This document shows, one piece after another, positions 8,633-16,841 of a stretch of 44,825 bases of DNA. The translations under genes and the position numbers were made by a program. The stretch is from an uncultured Sterolibacterium sp. Lineage in GTDB: Bacteria; Pseudomonadota; Gammaproteobacteria; Burkholderiales; Rhodocyclaceae. The notes below the pieces were generated by a model. It was not told the DNA's origin. It saw only the letters and a list, made by a program, of their open reading frames with translations, and did no database searches. The DNA lies in assembly GCA_903904605.1 (NCBI GenBank), contig CAIVDC010000131.1, positions 1-44,825 of the forward strand, in the 5' to 3' direction. The first letter of the stretch is position 1. The number at the start of each line of letters is the position of its first letter.

Positions 8633-10015
8633 CTACGAGTTGTTCTTGTTTGAGCCGTTGCTGCCGGGGTCCTGCGCTTGCTTGTCGCCGCTCTTCTGCA
8701 GATATCTGCGCGACAGCCACTTCAGGCTCAGGTGCCCGACGGGTATGGCGACGCCGGAGGCCAGGGCGAGAACCAGCAGGATGTCCAGCAGCTTGATCCT
8801 GGTGCCGCCGATCGCATAGAAGCCGCGCACCGAGTCGATCGAGGTCGGCGCCTGCAATACGTCCTGCTGCGCCCCGTGACGCAGGGGCCTGCCGTCGGGT
8901 CCGACAATGGAAATGGTCACCTTCTGGAAGGGCGTTGCACCTTCTCGGTGACAGAAATTGCAGTCCTTGATGGCTTTGCCCTTGGCAGCCAGCAGGTGAG
9001 CCTCGGGGCCGCCGTCCACTTCCAGGCGGCCGCGCAGGACGGTGTCGCCGTCGACGTTGTCGCGGTTGAATTCCTTGAGCAGGCTTTGCAGGGCCAGCGC
9101 ATCGATCCCCTGGCCCTTGCTGTCGGCAAGCCTGGCGAGACTCTCGAAGCGCGGCACGCCGAGCTTTTCGGTAACCCTCGCCTTGGTGCCGTTGTCATAG
9201 AGTCTCAGGTCCACGCGGCGCGGCGCCGCGGGTCCGTGGCAGGCAGGACAGGAGACCGCCTCGAAGTGATGGGCGGCATTGGGCAGCCAGCTCTTGTGCA
9301 ATTGCAGCGCGTTGTAGTGGCAGCCGAGACAGGCATCCTTGACCTGGTTGCCGCTGGACGGGGAGACGACATCGTGGGCCTGGTGGCAGTCGGCGCAGCT
9401 CGGCGCGCCGCCGTTGCTGTCCTTGGCGCGGGCTAGGCCGTGCACGCTTTGCGCGTAAGCCTTGAACACCGCGCTGTGGCATTTTCGGCAAGGCACCTCG
9501 TCGATCGGACCGGAGGCGGCAGCCTTGGCGCGCACGGCGTGCGGCGGGTGGCAGTCGCTGCACAGCGGCGCCATGGGATTGCCCTCACGCAACAGGGCGG
9601 CATGGATGCTCCCTTCATAGAGTTTGGACTTGTCCTCGTGGCACTGGCGGCAGACTTCCACCTTGGCGATCGAAAATTCGCGCAGCGACTGCTTCTTCTT
9701 GCCCGGCGCCGGATGCTTGGCAAGGTCGATGTCGCTATGGCAGGCGGCGCAGCCGATGGCATTGTGCACCGAGGCGGCGAATTCCTTGCCCTTGATTTGC
9801 AGGGACAGCTTATCCCCGTCAGCCATGTCCTTCTCCATGCCCGGCTGACCGTGGCAGGCCAGGCAGACCTGGTCGTCCTTGGAAAGTACGCCGTCAGCAG
9901 CCAGGGCCGAGCCTGAAGCCGGGAACAACGGCCCGAGGGCGAAGACGGCGCTGGAGAGAATGGCGAGACGCAGAACCGGAGCCGAAACGCCTCTTATGCT
10001 GCCGAAACTGATCAT
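8633..10015 (-). CDS. Nine-haem c-type cytochrome with C-terminal membrane anchor
   Basis: I start at the ATG giving MISFGSIRGV, which has a GAAGGA ribosome-binding site. The 460-residue precursor has a signal peptide ending near residue 40 (SALAA). Nine CxxCH haem sites begin at cysteines 51, 89, 122, 152, 176, 207, 229, 256 and 352. The first eight are dense; the ninth follows a haem-free stretch of about 95 residues (260-350). A membrane helix lies at about 408-428, followed by a short polar tail. The protein should face the periplasm and exchange electrons with the cytochrome b encoded directly downstream. Free histidines between sites suggest bis-His ligation. I cannot match it to NrfA, Hao or Otr by active-site motif. 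Confidence 0.88.
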   Translation of the reverse strand: MISFGSIRGVSAPVLRLAILSSAVFALGPLFPASGSALAADGVLSKDDQVCLACHGQPGMEKDMADGDKLSLQIKGKEFAASVHNAIGCAACHSDIDLAKHPAPGKKKQSLREFSIAKVEVCRQCHEDKSKLYEGSIHAALLREGNPMAPLCSDCHPPHAVRAKAAASGPIDEVPCRKCHSAVFKAYAQSVHGLARAKDSNGGAPSCADCHQAHDVVSPSSGNQVKDACLGCHYNALQLHKSWLPNAAHHFEAVSCPACHGPAAPRRVDLRLYDNGTKARVTEKLGVPRFESLARLADSKGQGIDALALQSLLKEFNRDNVDGDTVLRGRLEVDGGPEAHLLAAKGKAIKDCNFCHREGATPFQKVTISIVGPDGRPLRHGAQQDVLQAPTSIDSVRGFYAIGGTRIKLLDILLVLALASGVAIPVGHLSLKWLSRRYLQKSGDKQAQDPGSNGSNKNNS

Positions 10016-10048
10016 GGCTGCTTCCTTCAATGGTCTTTGCAACAGGGA

Positions 10049-10077
10049 CTTGCCTGGGCCGACGGCGCCCAGGCAAG
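10049..10077. repeat. Perfect 11-bp stem-loop between the membrane response regulator and cytochrome c genes
   Basis: CTTGCCTGGGC (10049-10059) is matched by GCCCAGGCAAG (10067-10077) around a 7-base loop. It sits in the 104-base gap of a leftward operon, 34 bases before the cytochrome c start codon. No T-run follows on the minus strand, so it may be an mRNA processing or stabilising hairpin, or partial attenuator, letting cytochrome and regulator levels differ. Confidence 0.6.
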
Positions 10078-10119
10078 CTGGTCATTCTCATGGAACACCG
10101 CGCGGTCGCCGCACAGTGC

Positions 10120-10818
10120 TCATTCTTTCCGCGCGGCTTTGATGGCGTAATAGCCCAAGGCAGCGATGCCGGCGAGCGGCAGGGCGAGGATGAAGCCCAG
10201 TCCGAGCAGCGGACCCGCCACCACCATGCCTGCCTTCTTGACGCCGTCCGGCACTTTCGCCGCCAGCGCCTTGCCGCCGAGCCAGGCGATCATTCCGGCG
10301 GCGACGAAGGGCATCGCGACGATATAGGCCAGTCCGACGAACGGCGCCGCCAGGAACAGGGCGATGTTCTTCACCCGGCTTGCCTCCTTCTCGGCCACGG
10401 CTTCCGGCACTTCCGCCACGGTTGCCGCCGTTGCCGCGGGCGCCGCTTCCGCTTCGTGCATGGCCTTCTCTGCGCTTCCCTCTATCATTTCCGGCGACAG
10501 CGGCTTTTCCAGGAAGCCGCTTACCCCTGCCGCCTCGGCGGCTGCGCGATAGGCATCGGTACTGTAGCCGGTGACGATCACCACGGGCATCCACGGCTTG
10601 GATGCCTTGATCTTCTGCGCGACCTCGATGCCGCTCATCCCGGGCATCTTGATGTCGGTGAACACCGCGTCATAACTTTCGCTGGCCAGCTTGCGCAGGG
10701 CTTCCTCGCCGTTCTGCGCAGTGATCACCGCGTAGCCCTTGCTGGCGAGGACTCGGTCGAAGCTCTTGCCCACTACGGGGTCATCATCGACCACTAGGAT
10801 TTTGCGTGAGGTGCTCAT
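10120..10818 (-). CDS. Response-regulator receiver domain fused to a C-terminal membrane domain
   Basis: Residues 1-120 are a complete CheY-like receiver: acidic pair DDD at 11-13, phosphoacceptor D55 in VFTDIKMPGMSG, T83 in IVTGY and K105 in LEKPLS. An Ala/Glu-rich linker (about 121-148) leads to two long hydrophobic segments (about 151-184 and 197-226) rich in Gly, Ala and Pro, ending in a basic tail KAARKE. No DNA-binding, HD-GYP, GGDEF or kinase output domain is present. A receiver joined to membrane helices is unusual, since receivers are normally soluble. It is encoded 56 bases after a stand-alone receiver and upstream of the multihaem cytochrome, so it could gate or assemble that complex. 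The output is unknown. Confidence 0.85.
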   Translation of the reverse strand: MSTSRKILVVDDDPVVGKSFDRVLASKGYAVITAQNGEEALRKLASESYDAVFTDIKMPGMSGIEVAQKIKASKPWMPVVIVTGYSTDAYRAAAEAAGVSGFLEKPLSPEMIEGSAEKAMHEAEAAPAATAATVAEVPEAVAEKEASRVKNIALFLAAPFVGLAYIVAMPFVAAGMIAWLGGKALAAKVPDGVKKAGMVVAGPLLGLGFILALPLAGIAALGYYAIKAARKE

Positions 10819-10874
10819 GATCTTCTCCTTGATTCGTTATCCTGCTGTCATTTCTGCGTTTATTGCCGGTTTGC

Positions 10875-11285
10875 TCAGTTTGGCCGTGCCACCTGATCCT
10901 GCTGCAGCGACCACCTTTTTTGGGTGATGGCATCGCTCGCGACCTTGATCACTTCGTCAGGCGGGACCGGCTTGGCGAGGTAGTCGTAGGCACCGAGGCG
11001 AATCGCTTCCGTGGCCGTTTCGACCGTGGGATAACCCGTGATGATGACCACCTCGGCGCTCGGCCACCTGCTCTTGATCGCGCGCAGCGTGGTCATGCCA
11101 TCCATCCCCGGCATCCGCAGATCGAGAAGAACCAGGTCGTACTCCTGGCGCTCCATTTCCACCAGGGCATCGGCGCCGTTCCAAACCGCCTCGACGTTGC
11201 AATCGCTGCCGCTCAACAGCCGCGCATGACTCAGACGCACGATATAGTCGTCATCGACGATGAGAATTTTCGCTTTTCCGTCCAT
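10875..11285 (-). CDS. Stand-alone receiver-domain response regulator
   Basis: I start at the ATG giving MDGKAKILIVDDDY, which is preceded by AAGGAG at seven bases; a longer start lacks this. The protein is 136 residues and contains only a receiver: DDD at 11-13, phosphoacceptor D55 in LLDLRMPGMDG, T83 in IITGY and K105 in LAKPVPP. The C-terminal tail (RWSLQQDQVARPN) is too short for an output domain. It may act as a phosphorelay intermediate with the membrane receiver encoded next. No histidine kinase is in the immediate neighbourhood. A sigma-54-type promoter lies 39 bases upstream. Confidence 0.88.
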   Translation of the reverse strand: MDGKAKILIVDDDYIVRLSHARLLSGSDCNVEAVWNGADALVEMERQEYDLVLLDLRMPGMDGMTTLRAIKSRWPSAEVVIITGYPTVETATEAIRLGAYDYLAKPVPPDEVIKVASDAITQKRWSLQQDQVARPN

Positions 11286-11323
11286 GGCCGTACTCCTTCT
11301 GCCGATTTCCTGAGCATAGTTTC

Positions 11324-11339
11324 GCAAGTGCCGTGCCAA
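11324..11339 (-). promoter_or_regulatory. Sigma-54 (RpoN) promoter for the receiver-cytochrome operon
   Basis: Read on the minus strand the site is TTGGCACGGCACTTGC. It matches the -24 element (TTGGCACG) and the -12 element (TTGC) with exact 4-base spacing. Predicted transcription would begin near 11312, leaving a leader of about 27 bases with AAGGAG before the receiver ATG. Sigma-54 promoters require a AAA+ enhancer-binding activator; none is encoded in this window near it. Confidence 0.75.
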
Positions 11340-11475
11340 GCTCCAGTTGAAATTGAATTGTTTATTTATATCAATTACGTAAGCAGCCTATCGGGCGGCG
11401 GTTAAGGATCTGGCGGTGGCCATCATGTACAAATTATTTAGGCAGGGGGCATTTTGACGCTGCAGAAACACAATT

Positions 11476-11499
11476 GTATTCAGACACTTGTCTGAATAC
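11476..11499. promoter_or_regulatory. Perfect inverted repeat, candidate upstream activator site
   Basis: GTATTCAGACA (11476-11486) and TGTCTGAATAC (11489-11499) are perfect complements around CT. It lies about 175 bases upstream of the predicted sigma-54 start, the usual range for an enhancer-binding protein. An IHF-like ATCAATTACGTA lies between them near 11371-11382. The rest of the 362-base intergenic stretch (11286-11647) holds AT-rich sequence and no gene I can support. The binding protein is unknown. Confidence 0.55.
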
Positions 11500-11647
11500 G
11501 CTGGGGCACAAATATTTTGTTCAGGCCAGGGCGGGCCGGGCAGGTTCCGGCCGGCATGACCGGATACGCGATTCGTCGCCCCGGCCGATCGCGCACGCCG
11601 GAGAAGCTTCCATGGGTATCGGACAAGCCACTGGAAAACATATTCAG

Positions 11648-13033
11648 TCATGTCGGGCTCCTATCCGCCGCCCGCTTCCGCGCCTGAAGCTGAGCCCCCT
11701 GGGCCATTTCCTGGATCCTGATTCGGTACAAGGTCGTTAGCCGGGTTGCCGCGACCAGTCCGACGACGAGGAGGGCGCCGGCTACGTAGAAAAGATTCTG
11801 CACAGGCATGTGCCGCGCGAGCATGGCGCCGCCGACCAGCGGACCGATCACCGATCCGACGCGGCCGAATGCGAAGCAGGAACCTACCCCCCAGGAACGG
11901 ATGTAGGTCGGGTACACCTGACTCTCGGTCGCGATGATGCCGAACTGCAGCGCGATCAGACAGAAACCGGCCAGGCAGACCAGCGCCATGATCGCCGTCT
12001 CGGGCAAGCCGGCAACGCCGATCAGGCCCACCGCGGGAATGCTGACGGCAAACAGGATAGGCACGGGAGCGAGGCCGAATTTGTCCACCGGGCGCATGAT
12101 CGCGAGCACGCCCGCGAAGCCGCCGAACATGAACAGCGTTGTCGCCATCGCCGCGCGTTCGACCGGAATCCCTGCGCTGGCAAGCAGGACGGGCGTCCAC
12201 TGATTGACGAAGAAGAACACCATCAGGCTGATGACATTGGCCACCCAGAACAGAGGCGTGATCGAGGCCAGGCGGCCGTCGAGCAGATCCTTGAAGGCGA
12301 ATTTGGCGCGGTTCGATTCGTCGCTCAGGACGAACCGGACGTCCTCGCCAACACGGATGCCGGGCGAGAGCCTGGACAGCACTTTGACGAGTTCCGCACG
12401 CCGCCCGGGTTTGAGCGACAGAAACTTGATCGACTCCGGGAAGACGAAGACCGCCAGCAAGCCCACCAGGATCGGGGCGAAGCCGCCGGTCCAGAAGATG
12501 ACCTGCCAGCCGTACCTGCCCATATACATCGAGGACACCATACCGCCTAGCGCGCCGCCCAGCGCCACGCCGACGAAGCTCAGCATGGTCATGCTCGCCC
12601 GGATCCGCCGCGGCGCGAATTCGGTATTGAGCGCCACCGTGATCGGCAGGACTCCGCCGATACCGATGCCGGCGACGAAGCGCAATGCCATCATCGAGAC
12701 CAGGGAGTCGGCGAACACCTGGGCCAGTGTGAATAAGCCGAAGAAGAATGCTCCGGAGATGACTGCGTGCTTGCGACCGAACCGGTCCGCCAGGTAACCG
12801 AAAAGGGGCGGGCCGAACAGCCCGCCCAGAAGGCCTGCACTGAACAGCAGCCCCAGCGCCGACTTGTCGATACCCCATTCCTCAACCAGCAAAGGGGCTA
12901 TATAGGCGATAGAGATATTGTCGTAGCCATCCACGAGCATCAGCAGAAACGACACGCTGACCACGGTCAGGTGAAACGAGCCGAATTTCTGCTTGTCGAT
13001 GATGCCGGAGATATCCATGCAAACTGCCATCAT
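11648..13033 (-). CDS. MFS carrier of the aromatic acid:H+ symporter (AAHS) family
   Basis: The 461-residue protein has 12 predicted helices. It carries the AAHS hallmark DGYDN in helix 1 (about residues 35-39), a GYLADRFGRKHA loop after helix 2, and RFVAGIGIGGVLP in helix 4, as in PcaK, BenK and VanK. These proteins take up benzoate-type acids with protons, but related members carry other organic acids. It starts 28 bases after the V-ATPase D subunit stop, with GGGAG just before tandem ATGs, so it is probably the last gene of the ATPase operon. There are no aromatic-degradation genes in the window to fix the substrate. Confidence 0.85.
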   Translation of the reverse strand: MMAVCMDISGIIDKQKFGSFHLTVVSVSFLLMLVDGYDNISIAYIAPLLVEEWGIDKSALGLLFSAGLLGGLFGPPLFGYLADRFGRKHAVISGAFFFGLFTLAQVFADSLVSMMALRFVAGIGIGGVLPITVALNTEFAPRRIRASMTMLSFVGVALGGALGGMVSSMYMGRYGWQVIFWTGGFAPILVGLLAVFVFPESIKFLSLKPGRRAELVKVLSRLSPGIRVGEDVRFVLSDESNRAKFAFKDLLDGRLASITPLFWVANVISLMVFFFVNQWTPVLLASAGIPVERAAMATTLFMFGGFAGVLAIMRPVDKFGLAPVPILFAVSIPAVGLIGVAGLPETAIMALVCLAGFCLIALQFGIIATESQVYPTYIRSWGVGSCFAFGRVGSVIGPLVGGAMLARHMPVQNLFYVAGALLVVGLVAATRLTTLYRIRIQEMAQGAQLQARKRAADRSPT

Positions 13034-13061
13034 TTACTCCCGTCATTGCCTGCGCTTGGCT

Positions 13062-13682
13062 TCACGGTCTGGAATAGGCGTTGCCCATCGTCCGCCAGCG
13101 GGCGCCGAGCACTTCATCCCGCTCCAGTTCTTCGAGTTGGGTTTCGATTTCCTGGATTTCGCTGTCCAGTTCCGGCAGCAGGACATCCTGCAGCGCGCGC
13201 ACGCGGCGCACCGAACGACGGTAATCCCGGTACAGGCGCGCGAGATTTCCCGACATCGCCGCCATGACCACGAGCTGCTGTGTCAAGGCCGAAAACGCAG
13301 TGCGACAGTCTTCCGCCTCCGGGGAAGAATAGGCGGGCTCCGGCGTCGCCGCCGCTTCATGCCCGGCGCTCGCCTCCAGCAGCGGCACATTGAGCAGCAG
13401 GCGCTGCCGCACCGACAGCGTTATCGCCTCATGAGGCGACGCCGGATAGCATTGCAGCCCTTCCAGCCCATGACGCCTGAGCGCTGCCCCAAGAGCCGCC
13501 GCGGCGCTCGACTGCAGGGCGCGCAGCCTGCCGCCGGCCTCGTCGAAGCGGCGCAGCTCACGCAGCATGGCGCCGGCAAGCAGCAGGCATTTCTCGTCGA
13601 GAAAGACGTAGCCTTCCTGCATCGCCTGGCGCTCCTCGGCGAGGGCGATGGCCACGCTTCTCGTGGCGGTGATGTCGCTCAC
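13062..13682 (-). CDS. atpD: V/A-type ATPase subunit D (central shaft)
   Basis: The 206-residue, mostly helical protein fits subunit D, the rotor shaft that turns inside the A3B3 head. The N-terminal helix (ATRSVAIALAEERQAMQEGYVFLDEK) and the C-terminal helix (RRVRALQDVLLPELDSEIQEI) match the coiled-coil pattern of the family, in which VNALE-like sequence precedes a long C-terminal coil. The GTG start overlaps the subunit B stop as GTGA, so translation is coupled. The middle segment (about 110-140) is short and Ala-rich. It precedes the AAHS carrier. Subunit identity follows from order after A and B as well as from composition. Confidence 0.82.
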   Translation of the reverse strand: MSDITATRSVAIALAEERQAMQEGYVFLDEKCLLLAGAMLRELRRFDEAGGRLRALQSSAAAALGAALRRHGLEGLQCYPASPHEAITLSVRQRLLLNVPLLEASAGHEAAATPEPAYSSPEAEDCRTAFSALTQQLVVMAAMSGNLARLYRDYRRSVRRVRALQDVLLPELDSEIQEIETQLEELERDEVLGARWRTMGNAYSRP

Positions 13683-15061
13683 CTCTGGGCCTCGATGTAT
13701 TGCGCGATCTGCGCGTCGGAAAGGCGCGACAGTTCGACTTTCGGCAGTGCACGCAGCAGTCGCCAGCCGATTTCCATGCTTGCCTCGAGTGTCCGCGCGG
13801 AGGTCTGGCTCACCAACTCCTGCTCGAAGCCCGCGCCGAAGGCGAGGTATTTTCGGTCGATCTCGAGCAATCCTTCTTCGCCCACCACGCTGGCCAGGAC
13901 CCGTGCCTGTGTGGCCTTGGCGTAGGCGGCATAGAGCTGGCTTGCAAGCGCCGGGTGGTCGGTGTCGGTGGAACCTCTGCCGATGCCGTCCTTCATCAGG
14001 CGCGAAAGGCTCGGGAGCACGCTGATGGGCGGATAGATCCCGGCGCGATCGAGTTCGCGCGAGAGCACGATCTGGCCTTCCGTGATGTAGCCGGTCAAGT
14101 CCGGTATCGGGTGGCCGATGTCGTCCGACGGCATGGTCAGAATTGAAAGCTGGGTCAGCGTTCCCGCGAGTCCATGCAGGCAGCCTGCGCGCTCGTAGAG
14201 TGTGGCGAGGTCAGAATACAGATAGCCGGGGAAGCCCTTGCGTCCGGGCACATCGCCTTTCGCGCCGGACACTTCGCGCAGCGCCTCGCAATAATTGGTC
14301 ATGTCGGTCAGGATGACCAGCACATGCTTGCCTTCGACGAAGGCCAGATACTCGGCCGCCGTGAGCGCGAAGCGCGGCGTCAGCAGCCGCTGCGTGCTCG
14401 AGTCGCTGGCGAGGTTGAGGAAGAGTGCCGCGCGCTCCAGCACGCCGCTGGCCTCGAAGCTGCGACGGAAATAGTCAGCGCTGGCGTGAGGAACGCCTAT
14501 TCCCGCGAACACGATGGCGAAATCCTGAGACTCCGCCCCGCGTAATCTGGCATGATTGGCGATTTGCACCGCAAGCCGGTCGTGCGGCAGGCCGCCGCCG
14601 GAAAAGATCGGCAGCTTCTGCCCGCGAACCAGGCTGTTCATCAGGTCCACAGCCGAAATTCCGGTTTCGATGAAGTCGTGGGGCCTGGCCCGGGCCACCG
14701 GGTTGAGCGGCAGCCCATCGATCTGGAAGCTGCGGTGGATCGGGATGGGCGGGCCGCCGTCGATGACCCGGCCGACGCCGTCGAAGACCCGGCCCAGGAT
14801 GCCGGTGCTCAGGCCGAAATGCAAAGGTTCGAGGTGGAAGCGTACGACAGTGTCGGCAAGCGCCAGGCCGGCGCCCGATTCGAGCAGTTCGACGGTGAGG
14901 AACTCCTCGTCGATCGCGGCAATGCGCCCAAGGCGGGTCCGGCCGTCGCCGCCGTGGACCGAGACGGCGTGGTTCAGGCCTACATTCAGCGTGCGCCGAA
15001 GAAACAGGAGCGGCCCGTCTATCCGCGAGGCGGCGCCGCTGACCAGCAGACTAGGCCTCAC
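13679..15061 (-). CDS. atpB: V/A-type ATPase subunit B (non-catalytic nucleotide subunit)
   Basis: The 460-residue protein has the B-subunit signatures: GRVFDGVGRVIDGGP near 90, ETGISAVDLMNSLVRGQKLPIFSGGGLPHDRLA around 130-165 in place of a Walker A P-loop, VIFA/VFAGIGV with D/H residues, and PSLSRLMKDGIG late. Absence of GxxGxGKT at the P-loop position identifies it as non-catalytic B rather than A. It starts with GTG inside the end of subunit A (11-base overlap). With subunit A it forms the hexameric head that makes or splits ATP. Confidence 0.95.
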   Translation of the reverse strand: MRPSLLVSGAASRIDGPLLFLRRTLNVGLNHAVSVHGGDGRTRLGRIAAIDEEFLTVELLESGAGLALADTVVRFHLEPLHFGLSTGILGRVFDGVGRVIDGGPPIPIHRSFQIDGLPLNPVARARPHDFIETGISAVDLMNSLVRGQKLPIFSGGGLPHDRLAVQIANHARLRGAESQDFAIVFAGIGVPHASADYFRRSFEASGVLERAALFLNLASDSSTQRLLTPRFALTAAEYLAFVEGKHVLVILTDMTNYCEALREVSGAKGDVPGRKGFPGYLYSDLATLYERAGCLHGLAGTLTQLSILTMPSDDIGHPIPDLTGYITEGQIVLSRELDRAGIYPPISVLPSLSRLMKDGIGRGSTDTDHPALASQLYAAYAKATQARVLASVVGEEGLLEIDRKYLAFGAGFEQELVSQTSARTLEASMEIGWRLLRALPKVELSRLSDAQIAQYIEAQR

Positions 15062-16841
15062 GTTTTGCCCCCGGCGAAGGAGTTAGGCCGGCAAACTCGC
15101 TATCCATGCGCTGCGCCAGGTCGGCAAATGCCTGGACGTTGCTCTCGGTAATATCCTCGCCCATGCGTTCGAGCGGCCTGACGATCGCCATGGCAGCGAT
15201 CGCTTCGTAGGAGACGCCTCTGGCGAGCGCGGCCTCGGCCTCTTCGATGAAGCGCGCCAGGCTCCGCATCATTCTCGCCTGGCGCTGCGGCCCGCAGTAG
15301 AGATCGGTTTCGGAAAATGCCGACTGGCGCAGAAATCCTTCGTTGACCAGTTCGGCGCAGAACAGGATCAACTGCTGACGCGCAGGCAGCGCGTCCTTGC
15401 CGATGATCCGCGCCATCCGCTCCAGGCGCGCCTGTTCGTCGAGCAAGGTGAGGAAGCGGCGCCTCAGGGCCAGCCATTCGTCGCCCGCCGCAGGTCCGTC
15501 CGGCGGGAGATCGGCATAGACTTTTGCCCACCACGATTCCAGGTCGAGCGAGTCTTCGGAATAGGATTGCAGCGGATTGATCGCGGGGAAGAAACGGGAT
15601 TGCGCACGCTTGACATCCAGCGCCCAGAAACTGCGAACCTGGCGCTTGGTATGGCTGGTCACCGGCTCCGAGAAATCGCCCGAAGGCGGGCTGATCGAGC
15701 CCAGCACGGTCACCGACCCGGTGCTTCCGGCAAGCGTCGTGACCTTGGCGGCGCGTTCGTAGAATTCGGCGATTCGGCTCGAAAGGTAAGGGGGATAGCC
15801 GCCTTCGCTGGGCAGTTCGCCGAAGCGTACCGACACTTCGCGCAGGGCTTCGGCCCAGCGGCTGGTGGAATCGACCAGGAGCGCGACTTGCAGGCCCTGG
15901 TCGCGAAAGTATTCTGCCACCGTGACTGCGCTGTAGATGCTTGCCTCGCGGGCCGCCACCGGCATGTTGGAGGTATTGGCGATGATGACCGTGCGCTCCA
16001 TCAACGGACGCCCGGTTCGCGGGTCGGCAAGCCTTGGAAATTCGTCGAGAACGCCGGCCATTTCATTTCCGCGCTCGCCGCATCCCACATATACGATCAC
16101 ATCGGCGCTGCAGGATTTCGCCAGCGCTTCCAGCAGCACGGTCTTGCCCGTGCCGAAGCCGCCAGGAATCGCCGCCTTGCCGCCGAGCGCAACGGGAAAC
16201 AGGCTGTCCAGGATGCGCTGCCCGGTGACCAGCGGCTCATCGGAAGGCAGCCATTTTGCGACCGGGCGCGGTTCCCGCACCGGCCAGAAATGGCTCATCG
16301 CGATGGCCCGGCTGCTGCCGTCAACAGCGCGCAGCGTGCTTAGCGGCAGATTGTCCGGATAACGACCCGGAGCCTGGATGGTCAGCACTTCGCCTTCGGC
16401 ATCGGGAGGCACCAGGCATGACTGCCGGGTGCCCGCATGATTCACCACCTCACCGAGCACTGAGCCGCCGCGGGCATATTCCCCGGCCCGCAAGCGTGGC
16501 GTGAAATCGAATTCGAGCGGGGCTTCGGCCTTCATGCCGGGTTCGACATAGTGCGTCGAGGCGTCGGCACGCGGCCGGAGCAGTCCATCGAAGATCCGGC
16601 CGAGAAGCGCGGGCCCGAGCGTGATGCCGAGCAGAAAGCCGCTGCCGGTCACTGCCACGCCCGGTCGCAGTCCCGTCGTGTCCTCGTACACCTGGGCGAC
16701 GATTTCGTCGCCCTGGATCCGGATCACCTCGCCCAGCAGGCCGCGGCTGCCGACATGAACCGCCTCGCGCAGGCGGAACGGCCCGAGCGCCCGGGCCCTC
16801 AGTACCGGCCCGCTGATCCAGCTGATGTGGGCGACGCTCAT
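15051..16841 (-). CDS. atpA: V/A-type ATPase catalytic subunit A
   Basis: From MSVAHISWISGPVLRA the protein is 596 residues, the usual size. It has the A-subunit non-homologous insert after about residue 110 and the P-loop GGFGTGKTVLLEALAK. YVGCGERGNEM follows, then a Walker B region LLVDSTSRWAEALREVS and the PSEGGYPPYLSSRIAEFYERA segment. These define the catalytic subunit. The ATG overlaps the subunit E stop as ATGA. I rejected a start 57 codons upstream because it lies inside subunit E and is Arg/Pro-rich. Direction of action (ATP synthesis or proton pumping) cannot be read from sequence. Confidence 0.96.
   Translation of the reverse strand: MSVAHISWISGPVLRARALGPFRLREAVHVGSRGLLGEVIRIQGDEIVAQVYEDTTGLRPGVAVTGSGFLLGITLGPALLGRIFDGLLRPRADASTHYVEPGMKAEAPLEFDFTPRLRAGEYARGGSVLGEVVNHAGTRQSCLVPPDAEGEVLTIQAPGRYPDNLPLSTLRAVDGSSRAIAMSHFWPVREPRPVAKWLPSDEPLVTGQRILDSLFPVALGGKAAIPGGFGTGKTVLLEALAKSCSADVIVYVGCGERGNEMAGVLDEFPRLADPRTGRPLMERTVIIANTSNMPVAAREASIYSAVTVAEYFRDQGLQVALLVDSTSRWAEALREVSVRFGELPSEGGYPPYLSSRIAEFYERAAKVTTLAGSTGSVTVLGSISPPSGDFSEPVTSHTKRQVRSFWALDVKRAQSRFFPAINPLQSYSEDSLDLESWWAKVYADLPPDGPAAGDEWLALRRRFLTLLDEQARLERMARIIGKDALPARQQLILFCAELVNEGFLRQSAFSETDLYCGPQRQARMMRSLARFIEEAEAALARGVSYEAIAAMAIVRPLERMGEDITESNVQAFADLAQRMDSEFAGLTPSPGAKREA

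Noticed and set aside
11388..11651. An 87-residue minus-strand open frame between the AAHS carrier and the receiver gene
   Set aside because: It covers the palindrome and AT-rich regulatory stretch, lacks a ribosome-binding site and resembles no family. Kept as intergenic.
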